A stretch of 64,000 bases of DNA from Clostridiales bacterium DTU089 (lineage in GTDB: Bacteria > Bacillota > Clostridia > Oscillospirales > Acutalibacteraceae): positions 37,510 through 101,509 of the forward strand of contig LFSB01000045.1 in NCBI GenBank assembly GCA_001513045.1, in the 5' to 3' direction. Positions 54,268-62,607 of the stretch are shown here, one piece after another. The translations under genes and the position numbers were made by a program. The notes below the pieces were generated by a model. The model saw only the letters and a list, made by a program, of their open reading frames with translations. It made no database searches and was not told where the DNA came from. How positions within the stretch are numbered: the stretch's first letter is position 1; the number at the start of each line of letters is the position of its first letter.

Positions 54268-55584
54268 TCAGCCGAGTTTTTTAATCAGCGCAACTATTTT
54301 GGTGTTGAGCAGCGCTGTGATAACCGCCATGATTTTTGCAAGTATGGATTCGGTGTCAACCTCGGGAAGGGGAGAAATGTTATCGCCGAGAGTGCCGTCA
54401 TCAACTATGAAGGGCTGGGAGAAGCACATTCCGCCGTCACCGCTTATCTGGAAGCGTACATAGGATGAGATGTCGTTCTCGTAATCGTTGAGGTCAATGG
54501 TGTTGCCCTCGCAGATAACCTTTCCGTCGGCAATCCATTCTATTTTGCTGCTGTTTTCCGCGGTTACGGTTATCGTATCGGCAGCTTCGTCAACAACAAT
54601 ACCGGTAGCCATCGGATAGGGGGTGTCATAGCCGCCGAAGAATTCTTCACCGAGCTCTGCTCTCGCACGTCTGCCGACTGCGAAGAAGGAGCCGTTTTCC
54701 ATAGCGGTGCGGATGGTGTCATTGTTGACCTCGTCAAGCATGAAGACCTCAAAGCTGAGTCCTATATCGTCGTATACGTGAGAGTCATCATTGGAGAAGG
54801 CGAAAATGTTTCTGCCGTGAGGAACGACAATTTTGAGAAGCTCATCCCAGAGTATACGGTCGTGACGGGTGATGGTGTCAACACGGTTGATTATTTCCAT
54901 ACCCACGCAGCCGGGATATCTGATGAGGATGTCCGAGAAAAGGCCCAGAACCTCGGGGGAGCGGTTCTTGTCGGCATTTCCGCCGCCGCCGGTCCAGTCG
55001 CCGAGATGGTTGAGATGCGAAATTCCGCCTGCCTTCTGATTCTCTGCAACAGCAGTCTCGAAATCGTTCTCAACACCGAGGTAGTTCTGGCCGAACTCCG
55101 AGAAAAAGCCGTTAACATGGTTTTTCTCAATAACAAGGGCGTTCATTTCGATGCCCTGCTGGAGATTGAACATTCCGCGTCCGCCGCGGTCCGTGCCTGC
55201 AAGAATCTGTTCATAGCGTTCGGTCGTGAGCGTTGCGGTTTTTTCTATGAATGCATAGTAGCCGATAAGCGGAACCATTTCCGGCTCCTTATCCCACGCT
55301 CTGCCGATAACGCCGTGGTCGGTTACCGAGAGGATATCGTAGCCGAGCTCATAATATCTTTCGATAACGTCCGGCAGAAGCATCTGACCGTCGCTGAAGG
55401 TGGTGTGAGTGTGAAGGTTCGCCTTGTACGCTCCGGTAGAGCCCCAGGTTACGGATTCATAAGGATTTGTAATAGTGTAGCTCTTGCGGGACAGAGCCGA
55501 TGCCGACGGTGAAATTACACACGCGAGCATAACGATTGTCATAAATACCGCAAAAGAGCGTTTTGCTGTGACAAGCTTAAACAT
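54268..55584 (-). CDS. Secreted PHP-domain metal-dependent phosphoesterase
   Basis: A 438-residue exported protein. Signal peptide (about 1-30), then a PHP domain with all metal motifs: NLHTHTTFSDG (about 56-66), SVTDHGV (about 86-92), a histidine in SHLNHLGDW (about 189-197) and FSNDDSHVYDD (about 262-272). A beta-rich module with a predicted Ig-like character (about 330-400) is followed by a hydrophobic C-terminal helix (about 412-435). First gene of the operon with the ceramidase-like protein. Confidence 0.8.
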   Translation of the reverse strand: MFKLVTAKRSFAVFMTIVMLACVISPSASALSRKSYTITNPYESVTWGSTGAYKANLHTHTTFSDGQMLLPDVIERYYELGYDILSVTDHGVIGRAWDKEPEMVPLIGYYAFIEKTATLTTERYEQILAGTDRGGRGMFNLQQGIEMNALVIEKNHVNGFFSEFGQNYLGVENDFETAVAENQKAGGISHLNHLGDWTGGGGNADKNRSPEVLGLFSDILIRYPGCVGMEIINRVDTITRHDRILWDELLKIVVPHGRNIFAFSNDDSHVYDDIGLSFEVFMLDEVNNDTIRTAMENGSFFAVGRRARAELGEEFFGGYDTPYPMATGIVVDEAADTITVTAENSSKIEWIADGKVICEGNTIDLNDYENDISSYVRFQISGDGGMCFSQPFIVDDGTLGDNISPLPEVDTESILAKIMAVITALLNTKIVALIKKLG

Positions 55585-55621
55585 TTACGTAATCTCCTCC
55601 TTGAAAATGTATATATTTAAC

Positions 55622-55658
55622 CGTATTGTATTATAACATAGTCAATACGTAAGCGCAA
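55622..55658 (-). promoter_or_regulatory. Promoter of the PHP/ceramidase operon with an inverted repeat over the -10
   Basis: On the minus strand TTGCGC (55658-55653), 17 nt, TATAAT (55635-55630). CGTATTG/CAATACG half-sites (55622-55628 and 55643-55649) flank the -10 with a 14-bp gap, a plausible operator for an unknown repressor. Confidence 0.5.
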
Positions 55659-55706
55659 GTTGTCAAAATGACATATTTTAGCACTTAATTTTATCTATTT
55701 TTACAC

Positions 55707-55735
55707 TTGATTTTTATAAGCATATATATTATAAT
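55707..55735 (+). promoter_or_regulatory. Promoter of the SRP RNA gene
   Basis: TTGATT (55707-55712), 17 nt, TATAAT (55730-55735), giving a start at about 55742. Confidence 0.65.
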
Positions 55736-55767
55736 ATAGCGTACTGTAATAAGCATAAAATAAAACA

Positions 55768-55905
55768 GCCCATTTTCGGTCATGCGGCGAGCGGGTCCTG
55801 TGCGACAGAGCACTGCGAACCATGTCAGGCGGGGAACCGAGCAGCATTAAGCGGTCCGCGCTGTGCGCCACAGTCCGCCTGCCCGCCGTATGACCGAGAG
55901 TGGGC
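55768..55905 (+). ncRNA. ffs: Bacterial signal recognition particle RNA (4.5S-like)
   Basis: The hairpin-tip signature of SRP domain IV is plain: ACCATGTCAGGCGGGGAACC then GAGCAGCATTAAGCGGT (about 55818-55855). The 5' (CCCATTTTCGGTCATGCGGCG) and 3' (CCGCCGTATGACCGAGAGTGGG-like) ends pair into one long helix. This is the short form without an Alu domain, about 138 nt. It precedes dnaX, as in Bacillus (scr-dnaX-ybaB-recR). Confidence 0.88.
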
Positions 55906-55943
55906 TGGAATTCTCGAAATGTGCAGAATCAGGAGGGAAAGGT

Positions 55944-57641
55944 GTGTATCAGGCTCTTTACAGAAAATGGAGACCGCGTGTTTTTTCTGATGTTGCGGGG
56001 CAGGATGCTGTAACGGGTACGTTGCTCGGTGAGCTTCGCGCCGGCAGACTTTCCCATGCATATCTGTTCACCGGCTCAAGGGGAACAGGCAAAACCACCT
56101 GTGCAAAAATTCTTGCCAAGGCGGTCAATTGCCTGAATCCTGTCAACGGCGACCCTTGCAATGAGTGCGAAATATGCCGGGGTATAGATTCCGGAGCAAT
56201 TCTCGATGTTGTTGAAATAGATGCCGCGAGTAATAACAGTGTTGACAATGTGCGCGACCTCAGGGAGGAAGCTAATTTTACTCCCGTAAGCTGTAAATAC
56301 CGCGTATACATCATTGACGAGGTGCACATGCTTTCGTCAGGCGCCTTCAATGCTTTGCTTAAAACGCTTGAGGAGCCGCCGGCACATGTTCTGTTCATCC
56401 TTGCAACCACTGAGGTTCACAAGCTGCCCACGACCATTCTTTCAAGGTGTCAGCGGTTTGATTTCCGCCGAATTCCCCCTGAGGATATAGTCGCACGTCT
56501 GGGAGTTGTGGCGAAGGCGGAGGGCATAGAGCTTGAGCCGGACGCCGCAATGATGATAGCAAGGCTTTCGGACGGTGCGCTGCGTGATGCGCTTTCGATT
56601 CTCGACCAGTGCGCGGGCTACGGCAAGGCTGTGGATATCCAGGTCGTTACAGGCGCGGCGGGGCTTCTCGGACGCGATTACCTCTTTGATATGTCGGATG
56701 CCGTTAAAAATCACGACACGGCGGCGGCGCTTGAATTGCTTGATACGCTTCACAAATCCTCATGTGATATGGAGCGGCTTGCCAATGAGCTTATAAACCA
56801 CTTCCGCAACATAATGATTGCAAAGGCGGTTTCATCTCCTCAGGAGCTTATCGTATGCACACCGGACGAGCTTGAAAGAATAAAGGCGGCGGCGAAGGGC
56901 TTCACTTATGAGGAAATAATATATGCGTTAGGGCTTCTCGGAGGAACTCCCGAAAAGCTGCGCAGAGTTCAGAATCAGCGTGCGGAGATGGAGCTTACGC
57001 TCATAACCCTCTGCAAGCCGGAGCTGAAAGCCGACATGGCGTCGGCACTCGCAAGAATAGCAAGACTTGAAAGTGCAATGAAAACAGGCGCACCTGTTTC
57101 CTCTCCGGAGCCCGAAAGGCGGACGGTAAAACCTGAGGTTATACCTGAGGTGAAAACGTCTGCGCCGGAGCCGGAAATCAGCCGGGAAATAAAACCGGAT
57201 GTCCGGGAAGTACAGCCCGAAGAACCCGAGCCGGATATCGCAATTGCAGCGGAGCCCGAACCGGAAATATTGCCGGAGGTCGTGTCTGGCCCAGAGCCGT
57301 CAGGCGAGAGCACGCCCATGCTTGAATGGACGGATGTTATTTCGGCAATCGGCGGTATCAATAAGCCTCTGGCGGCATCGCTTATGCGCTCCGAGGCATC
57401 TGTCCGCGGCAATTCCGTTGTTATAAAGCCGGTAAATGATGCATTTGAGGCACTGTTTGAAATCGGAGCGAATTCACAGGTGGTTTCGGATGCCGTGCTT
57501 CGTGTCACGGGGCGCAAGCTCAAGCCGGAGATTTATAAAAAATCCGTATCCGGAAAACAGCAGGATGATACAGGTGATGTTCTCGACAGCTTTATGAGAC
57601 GTCTTCAGGGGCGCGGAATAGAGTTTACCGTAGAGGACTGA
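55944..57641 (+). CDS. dnaX: DNA polymerase III subunit gamma/tau
   Basis: Clamp-loader ATPase. GTG start at 55944 with AGGAGG 7 nt upstream; earlier in-frame starts would lie in the SRP RNA. 565 residues. Motifs: QALYRKWRP (about 3-11), Walker A GSRGTGKTT (about 43-51), a four-cysteine zinc module (CLNPVNGDPCNECEIC, about 62-77), DEVHMLS (about 126-132) and SRCQRFDFRRI (about 170-180). The C-terminal third has a Pro/Glu-rich linker (about 385-455) followed by a tau-like domain. Confidence 0.95.
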   Translation: MYQALYRKWRPRVFSDVAGQDAVTGTLLGELRAGRLSHAYLFTGSRGTGKTTCAKILAKAVNCLNPVNGDPCNECEICRGIDSGAILDVVEIDAASNNSVDNVRDLREEANFTPVSCKYRVYIIDEVHMLSSGAFNALLKTLEEPPAHVLFILATTEVHKLPTTILSRCQRFDFRRIPPEDIVARLGVVAKAEGIELEPDAAMMIARLSDGALRDALSILDQCAGYGKAVDIQVVTGAAGLLGRDYLFDMSDAVKNHDTAAALELLDTLHKSSCDMERLANELINHFRNIMIAKAVSSPQELIVCTPDELERIKAAAKGFTYEEIIYALGLLGGTPEKLRRVQNQRAEMELTLITLCKPELKADMASALARIARLESAMKTGAPVSSPEPERRTVKPEVIPEVKTSAPEPEISREIKPDVREVQPEEPEPDIAIAAEPEPEILPEVVSGPEPSGESTPMLEWTDVISAIGGINKPLAASLMRSEASVRGNSVVIKPVNDAFEALFEIGANSQVVSDAVLRVTGRKLKPEIYKKSVSGKQQDDTGDVLDSFMRRLQGRGIEFTVED

Positions 57642-57667
57642 ACAATAAAAAACGGGGGTATACTCAC

Positions 57668-58006
57668 ATGAAAGCAAGAATTCCGGGCGCAGGAGGAGAC
57701 AATCGCGCCAACATGATGAAAAAGATTCAGGATATGCAGGAGGAAATGGCGAGAGTTCAGGCGGAGGTCGAGGCGAGCGAATTCACGGCGACATCCGGCG
57801 GCGGAGCGGTTGAGGTAAAGGTCAACGGCTCGCATGAGATACTCTCCATAAACATAAAGCCCGAAATAGTCGATCCTGATGACGTTGAGCTGCTTTCCGA
57901 CATGATAGTCGCAGCCGCCAACGAGGCAATGCGCAAGGCGTCCGAAACAATGGAGCAGTCCATGGGCAGAGTCACAGGCGGACTTAATATACCCGGTATA
58001 GGCTGA
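57668..58006 (+). CDS. YbaB/EbfC family nucleoid-associated protein
   Basis: A 112-residue DNA-binding protein with the usual composition: a glycine-rich N-terminus, the long helix MMKKIQDMQEEMARVQAEVE (about 17-36), the beta core GGGAVEVKVNGSHEILSI (about 44-61) and a C-terminal helix. Two bases separate it from recR, the standard gene order. Confidence 0.93.
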   Translation: MKARIPGAGGDNRANMMKKIQDMQEEMARVQAEVEASEFTATSGGGAVEVKVNGSHEILSINIKPEIVDPDDVELLSDMIVAAANEAMRKASETMEQSMGRVTGGLNIPGIG

Positions 58007-58007
58007 A

Positions 58008-58604
58008 ATGGGCTATGATGTTGCGCCTCTTTCGAGGCTTATTGAAGAGTTTGAGCGCATGCCGTCAATCGGCAGAAAAACCGCTCAGAGACTCGCGTTT
58101 TATGTGCTGGGACTGCCCAGGAACGAGGCGGAGGATTTTGCTTCCGCAATTCTCGAGGCACATGAAAAAATACACCGCTGCCCGGTTTGCTGTAATCTGA
58201 CAGACGGCGAGCTGTGCAATATATGCTCCAATCCCGCGAGGGATACGGGAACGATATGTGTCGTTGAGGACTCAAGGGACGTGCTTGCAATCGAGCGTAC
58301 CCATGAGTATATGGGTGTGTACCATGTGCTCAACGGCTTACTCTCTCCGCTCAACGGAGTGGGACCCGACAGCCTTTCCATAAAGGAGCTTGTGCGTCGC
58401 ACGGGCGGTGAGGTAAAAGAGGTCATCATGGCAACCGACCCGACGGCGGAGGGCGAAACAACCGCAATGTATGTTTCAAAGCTTCTCAAGCCGCTCGGAG
58501 TCAAGGTCACAAGGCTTGCATACGGCGTACCCGTCGGTGCGGACCTCGAATATGCCGACGAGGTAACGCTCATGCGCGCTCTCGAGGGCAGGCAGATAAT
58601 TTGA
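58008..58604 (+). CDS. recR: Recombination protein RecR
   Basis: Part of RecFOR, loads RecA at gaps. 198 residues. Helix-hairpin-helix MPSIGRKTAQRLAF (about 17-30), four-cysteine zinc finger (CPVCCNLTDGELCNIC, about 57-72), TOPRIM domain with VVEDSRDVLAIE (about 84-95) and ATDPTAEGETTAMY (about 143-156). Confidence 0.96.
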   Translation: MGYDVAPLSRLIEEFERMPSIGRKTAQRLAFYVLGLPRNEAEDFASAILEAHEKIHRCPVCCNLTDGELCNICSNPARDTGTICVVEDSRDVLAIERTHEYMGVYHVLNGLLSPLNGVGPDSLSIKELVRRTGGEVKEVIMATDPTAEGETTAMYVSKLLKPLGVKVTRLAYGVPVGADLEYADEVTLMRALEGRQII

Positions 58605-58635
58605 TACACTCGCCGGAAAAAGAGGTGAAATACGA

Positions 58636-59100
58636 GTGGAAAACAATCAGTCAACAACAATAGCAACAAACAAAAAAGCATACCACGAGTATTTCGTTCT
58701 CGAAACCTTTGAAGCGGGCATTGAGCTGTTCGGCACAGAGGTAAAATCACTCCGGCAGGGGCGTGTCAATCTCAAGGACGCTTGGTGCTCTGTTGACGGC
58801 GGCGAGATGTTTGTCAACGGTATGCACATAAGCCCCTATGAGCAGGGGAACATTTTCAACCGTAATCCGCTGAGAGTTCGCAGGCTTCTTATGCATAAGC
58901 GCGAGATAATGCGTCTTTACGGCGAGGCGAAGCAGCAGGGCTGTGCGCTCATACCGCTTTCGATGTATTTCAACAAGCGCGGCAGAGCAAAAATACAGCT
59001 TGGGCTGTGCAAGGGCAAAAAGCTCTATGATAAGCGCGAAAGCGCGGCAAGGCGCGATGCCTCAAGAGAGGCTCAGCGCGGAATGAAGGAGAGGGCGTAA
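58636..59100 (+). CDS. smpB: SsrA-binding protein
   Basis: Partner of tmRNA in ribosome rescue. GTG start at 58636 with AGAGGTG upstream; 154 residues. Motifs: KKAYHEYFVLETFEAGIELFG (split here; about 13-33), GTEVKSLRQGRVNL (about 33-46), and the basic C-terminal tail (about 128-154). The tmRNA gene starts 16 bp later. Confidence 0.96.
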   Translation: MENNQSTTIATNKKAYHEYFVLETFEAGIELFGTEVKSLRQGRVNLKDAWCSVDGGEMFVNGMHISPYEQGNIFNRNPLRVRRLLMHKREIMRLYGEAKQQGCALIPLSMYFNKRGRAKIQLGLCKGKKLYDKRESAARRDASREAQRGMKERA

Positions 59101-59115
59101 GCTCTTTTCATATAT

Positions 59116-59464
59116 GGGGCCGAAAGGATTTCGACGGGGATTTTGAACCGTGATAAGCGAGTAGAGCTGCGGGAGCTCTTTAAACCTCCGCAAGTTTAGA
59201 AATAAACGACAACAATACAGAACTTCTCGCTGCTTAATTAGCAGCCGTCCCTGCCGGAAGCACCGCGGTCCGGTAAGGGGCGTCATTCAGCGGTGAACGT
59301 GAACGGTTGAGAGCCCTGTAAACCGTCATGACTTAAAGGGCTACCGATGCGCGAAGCCTGCCGTCCGGCGTCGCGAAGGGGGAATCCCAAAAGAACGGAT
59401 ACACTCGTAGAAAGTTGCGGGAATGGGTTTTCGGACGCGGTTTCGATTACCGCCGGCTCCACCA
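59116..59464 (+). ncRNA. ssrA: Transfer-messenger RNA
   Basis: Starts GGGGCCGAAAGGATTTCGACGG (tRNA-like D-side region) and ends with T-arm GGTTTCGATTACC and CGGCTCCACCA; GGGGCC pairs with GGCTCC. The tag frame ends with codons for NDNNTELLAA and TAA (59205-59237); by position the resume codon may be ATA at 59202, but the exact resume codon is uncertain. Directly follows smpB. Confidence 0.95.
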
Positions 59465-59500
59465 AAAATATCGGCAGCACTTTTGTGCTGCCGATATTTT
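59464..59500 (+). terminator. ssrA terminator
   Basis: AAAAATATCGGCAGCAC, TTTT loop, GTGCTGCCGATATTTT, starting at the last base of the mature tmRNA. Confidence 0.9.
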
Positions 59501-59514
59501 CATAAAAGCCCGGA

Positions 59515-59584
59515 GTAATCGAAACCGCATGGTTCATGTTTCGGCGGGGAGCGCACCGAAGCGCCGCCGGAGGCGGAAGCCGAA
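59515..59584. other. Structured spacer with an inverted copy of the ssrA T-arm
   Basis: GTAATCGAAACCGC (about 59515-59528) is the reverse complement of a stretch in the tmRNA T-arm (about 59438-59452). Next, TTTCGGC and GCCGAAA flank a GC-rich core with smaller hairpins (about 59540-59584). No gene is supported here. Confidence 0.5.
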
Positions 59585-59600
59585 ATTGCAAAAGCCGTTT

Positions 59601-59630
59601 GTGACTTAGTCATTGAATTTGAGGTATAAT
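59601..59630 (+). promoter_or_regulatory. Candidate promoter of ccdA-tlpA
   Basis: GTGACT (59601-59606), 18 nt, TATAAT (59625-59630), 44 bp before the start codon; the -35 is weak. Confidence 0.45.
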
Positions 59631-59673
59631 ATGCTTTATACTGATACCATAAACATTGATTGGGGGGAACGTA

Positions 59674-60336
59674 TTGCATTATATAATATCTTTTTTTGAG
59701 GGGATAGTTACCTTTATTTCGCCGTGTCTGCTTCCGATGCTTCCGGTGTATGTTTCATATTTTGCCGGGGGCGGAGAACGCACAAAAAAGAACACCCTGA
59801 AAAATGCGTTTGGTTTTGTGCTGGGCTTTACATGTGTTTTTATGCTGATGGGCGCCCTTGCCGGAACATTGGGCGGACTTCTCAGCGAGCACCGTGTGGC
59901 GGTAAATATTGTTTCCGGACTTATTGTGGTGTTTTTCGGGCTTAATTTTCTCGGTGTGTTCAGGCTCAATATTTTTCGCGGAATGAAGGGCTCGGTTGCC
60001 GGAAAAAAGCTCGGATTTTTTTCATCGTTGATTTTTGGAGCCGTATTTTCTGTCGGCTGGACTCCGTGTGTGGGCGCATTTCTCGGTTCGGCGCTTATGC
60101 TTGCCTCCCAACAGGGTAAAGCCTTTACGGGTGTTGTCATGCTTTTCGTGTATTCAATGGGGCTGGGGGTTCCGTTTGTTATCAGCGCCCTGCTTATTGA
60201 CCGGCTCAAGGTTGCCTTTGATTTTATAAAGCGCAATTATAAAATAATTAATGCAGTTTGCGGCGGTCTTCTTGTGGTGTTGGGAATATTTATGATGACC
60301 GGCGGTGTGGCAAAAATCATTGCGATTTTTGAGTAA
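59674..60336 (+). CDS. CcdA-type thiol-disulfide transporter
   Basis: A 220-residue, six-helix protein moving reducing equivalents across the membrane. TTG start at 59674 set by GGGGGG. The first conserved cysteine is in FISPCLLPMLPVYVS (about 12-26), the second in GWTPCVGAFLGSAL (about 127-140), the usual redox pair. tlpA-like gene follows, so the pair acts together. Confidence 0.9.
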   Translation: MHYIISFFEGIVTFISPCLLPMLPVYVSYFAGGGERTKKNTLKNAFGFVLGFTCVFMLMGALAGTLGGLLSEHRVAVNIVSGLIVVFFGLNFLGVFRLNIFRGMKGSVAGKKLGFFSSLIFGAVFSVGWTPCVGAFLGSALMLASQQGKAFTGVVMLFVYSMGLGVPFVISALLIDRLKVAFDFIKRNYKIINAVCGGLLVVLGIFMMTGGVAKIIAIFE

Positions 60337-60431
60337 CCGGTGCTTGTGTATTGAAAAAAATCCATATTTTTCATATTTGCCCCATCTCAAAGGTCAATGG
60401 GAATTTTCGGAAAAGGAATCAGGTGAATAAG

Positions 60432-61010
60432 ATGTCAAAGCAAATCAAAGCAATTTCAGCAATAGTTTTATTTGCGTTGTTTATTACGGGAGCATACGTT
60501 GTGTATAATAAGCTCGGTTCTGAGTATGAGCCGGAATTGCCCGGCAGTTACGGCATTGTCTCCGGATTACCGGAAACAGAGGGGAAGACCTCCGAATATG
60601 CTCCGGATTTCACTGTAACGGACGCGACGGGCGCAAACGTAAAATTGTCTGATTTTAAGGGGAAGCCGGTGGTTCTCAATTTCTGGGCGAGCTGGTGTTC
60701 GCCGTGTAAAAGCGAAATGCCTGATTTTGACAAGGCGTTTGCGATGTACGGTGAGGATGTTCATTTCCTAATGGTTAACCTTACGAACGCAAACGGAGAA
60801 ACGGCTGAAAAAGCAAGAGCACTGATAAAGCAGGAGGGTTACTCTTTTCCGGTGTATTTTGATACAAAAAGTCTGGCTGACAGAGCTTACGGTGTAACCT
60901 CAATCCCGTCAACGTATTTTATAGATAAGGACGGAAAAATAGTTGCCTCTTATTCCGGGTCGATGGAATACAATGTGCTTGAGCGGGGAATAAAGGCCGT
61001 AATTGAGTGA
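60432..61010 (+). CDS. TlpA/ResA-type membrane-anchored thioredoxin
   Basis: A 192-residue extracytoplasmic thiol reductase. Start at 60432 (AGGTG upstream), N-terminal anchor helix (about 7-25), then APDFTVTDATG (about 57-67), the active site NFWASWCSPCKSEMP (about 82-96, CxxC as CSPC) and the cis-proline in SIPSTYF (about 156-162). Partner of CcdA; the final target (a cytochrome c, a sulfoxide reductase or other) is not in the window. Confidence 0.92.
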   Translation: MSKQIKAISAIVLFALFITGAYVVYNKLGSEYEPELPGSYGIVSGLPETEGKTSEYAPDFTVTDATGANVKLSDFKGKPVVLNFWASWCSPCKSEMPDFDKAFAMYGEDVHFLMVNLTNANGETAEKARALIKQEGYSFPVYFDTKSLADRAYGVTSIPSTYFIDKDGKIVASYSGSMEYNVLERGIKAVIE

Positions 61011-61018
61011 TAAAACAG

Positions 61019-61058
61019 AAAAACACCCGCAGCATTGCAGTTGCAGCGGGTGTTTTTT
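61019..61058 (+). terminator. Terminator of the ccdA-tlpA operon
   Basis: AAAAACACCCGC and GCGGGTGTTTTTT with a 15-nt loop. Confidence 0.9.
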
Positions 61059-61286
61059 CTGCCTTAAAAGGGGTAAAAAGGCATTTATATTGGCGTAAAA
61101 TGGAGAAACATGTCAAATGCGGAGTTGCTCTCCGGCTCGTTTATACTGTATCATATCTTTTTGCTTTGTTCAACGGTTTTTCCGAAATGGCAATTGACAA
61201 ATCTGCAATTAAATTGACATTTTAATCCGAACAGATGATTTTCACAGAGACATGATACGGCAAATCATTGAAGGAGAAGCTTCGTT
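61059..61286. other. Non-coding gap between tlpA and the spoVA operon
   Basis: No ORF with a ribosome site. Two TTGACA strings occur near 61194 and 61215 on the plus strand without good -10 partners. I see no terminator for the spoVA operon here. Confidence 0.4.
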
Positions 61287-61448
61287 TTACTGCTTTAACG
61301 CCTTCATATTCCTTGCTGTCCGTATTCCCTCAAGCAGCAGAAATGCCATAATAAAAAATATGATGATTTTTTTCAGCACCGCAAACATTTTCAGCACCGA
61401 TACCGCACCGTCAAGCAGCTTTAAATCAAGCGTGAGATGTTCGTCCAT
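61287..61448 (-). CDS. 53-residue one-helix protein coupled to spoVAD
   Basis: This short gene begins at ATG 61448, whose A is the last base of the spoVAD TGA (TGATG), with GGAGG upstream. The product starts MDEHLTLDLKLLDGAV, continues with a hydrophobic helix (KKIIIFFIMAFLLLEGI, about 26-42) and ends in a basic tail. In other Clostridia spoVAE usually follows spoVAD, but this is far shorter and does not look like SpoVAE. Function unknown; likely a small spore membrane protein. Confidence 0.65.
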   Translation of the reverse strand: MDEHLTLDLKLLDGAVSVLKMFAVLKKIIIFFIMAFLLLEGIRTARNMKALKQ

Positions 61449-62461
61449 CAATCTGCCTCCAGAACTACGCCGTGCGCTATTGCCGGTATGCTCTCGCCCT
61501 GGAGCGACGAGGTAGGTGACAGCAGCGCGCCGGTGCCCACAAACAATACCTTTTTCAAGGATTTTTCGCGTATTCTGCGCATGATATAAGAGCAGAGTAT
61601 TGCCGCAGAGCAGCCGCAGCCGGAGCCGCCCGCGTGCACATCCTGATTTTTCAGGTCATACATCATTATTCCGCAGTCCGAATGAACGCCGCTTATGTCG
61701 AGGTTTGCCTCCTTCATAAGCAGCTCGCACAGCAGGGAGGAGCCGACAGTGCCGAGGTCACCCGTGAGTATCATGTCGTAATCCGAAGGCGCGCCGGCGG
61801 TATCGGAGAGAAAATCCTTTATTGTTGACGCCGCCGCAGGCGCCATTGCTGCGCCCATGTTGTTGGCGTCCTTTATACCGAGGTCCTGGATTTTGCCGAA
61901 AATGACCGCGGTCGCACGCGGACCGCTGCCGGTACGGCTTACTACTGCCGCGCCTGCTGCGGTGGCGGTCCACTGCGAGGTCGGGGTGCGCTGTCCGCCG
62001 TATTCAAGCGGAAGGCGGTATTGCCTTTCGGCGGAGCAGAAATGCGACGAGGTTGACGCAATACACACATTTGCCGCCGCGGTATCAGTCATGATTGCCG
62101 ACAGCGCAAGCGAGAGCGACATTGTTGAGCACGCGCCGTAAAGCCCGGCAAACGGCATATCCATTCCGCGCAGACCGAAGCTTGTGCCGATGCATTGGTT
62201 GAGCAGGTCTCCGGCAAACACCATGTCCACATTGTCCGGAGTTTCGCCCGCCTTATTGAGTGCACGTATTACGGCGTCACGCTGCATGGCACTCTCCGCC
62301 TTCTCAAAGGAGGCTTCGCCGAGGCTGTCGTCCTGCGATACGCTGTCAAATTCATTCGCGAGAGGTCCCTCGCCCTCTTTTTTGCCAACGACCGCCGCGC
62401 TTCCGGTTATAACGGGTCGCGACGGAAGCATAAGGGTGTATCTTCCTTGTCTTATTGCCAT
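61448..62461 (-). CDS. spoVAD: Stage V sporulation protein AD
   Basis: Dipicolinic-acid-binding component of the SpoVA channel in the spore inner membrane, with a thiolase-like fold. Start at 62461 gives 337 residues, normal. Typical phrases: LPSRPVITGSAAVVGKKEGEG (about 12-32, split), GLYGACSTMS (about 104-113, thiolase-like cysteine), HFCSAERQYRLPLEYGGQR (about 139-157) and GGSGCGCSA (about 282-290). Frame continues upstream into the repeat at 62463-62592, which is not taken as coding. Confidence 0.95.
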   Translation of the reverse strand: MAIRQGRYTLMLPSRPVITGSAAVVGKKEGEGPLANEFDSVSQDDSLGEASFEKAESAMQRDAVIRALNKAGETPDNVDMVFAGDLLNQCIGTSFGLRGMDMPFAGLYGACSTMSLSLALSAIMTDTAAANVCIASTSSHFCSAERQYRLPLEYGGQRTPTSQWTATAAGAAVVSRTGSGPRATAVIFGKIQDLGIKDANNMGAAMAPAAASTIKDFLSDTAGAPSDYDMILTGDLGTVGSSLLCELLMKEANLDISGVHSDCGIMMYDLKNQDVHAGGSGCGCSAAILCSYIMRRIREKSLKKVLFVGTGALLSPTSSLQGESIPAIAHGVVLEAD

Positions 62462-62462
62462 C

Positions 62463-62592
62463 TTTATGACCATTCCTTTCCGCCGAGCCGCAAGCTTTGC
62501 GGCGGTATTCGGCAAACGAAGTCCTGCTTCGTTATGAAATGACGGCCGTTGACCGTCAAGGCACAAGTTTGCCGTTTGAAAAATTTATCTTT
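62463..62592 (-). repeat. 130-bp multi-hairpin repeat, copy B, in the leader of spoVAD
   Basis: Ungapped match to 8213-8342 at about 94%. It fills the spoVAC-spoVAD gap and ends in GGAAAGGAATGGTCATAAA just before the start. One substitution turns a U-A pair of the GACGGTC hairpin into U-G on the transcribed strand, so pairing is kept in the RNA. Confidence 0.85.
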
Positions 62593-62607
62593 CAAACCTT
62601 CTCCTCC

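Noticed and set aside
59415..59609. A 64-codon ORF running through the 3' end of ssrA
   Set aside because: Overlaps the tmRNA and its terminator and has no ribosome site.
61007..61225. A 72-codon ORF after tlpA
   Set aside because: It contains the strong terminator 61019-61058 and overlaps the tlpA stop; no Shine-Dalgarno.
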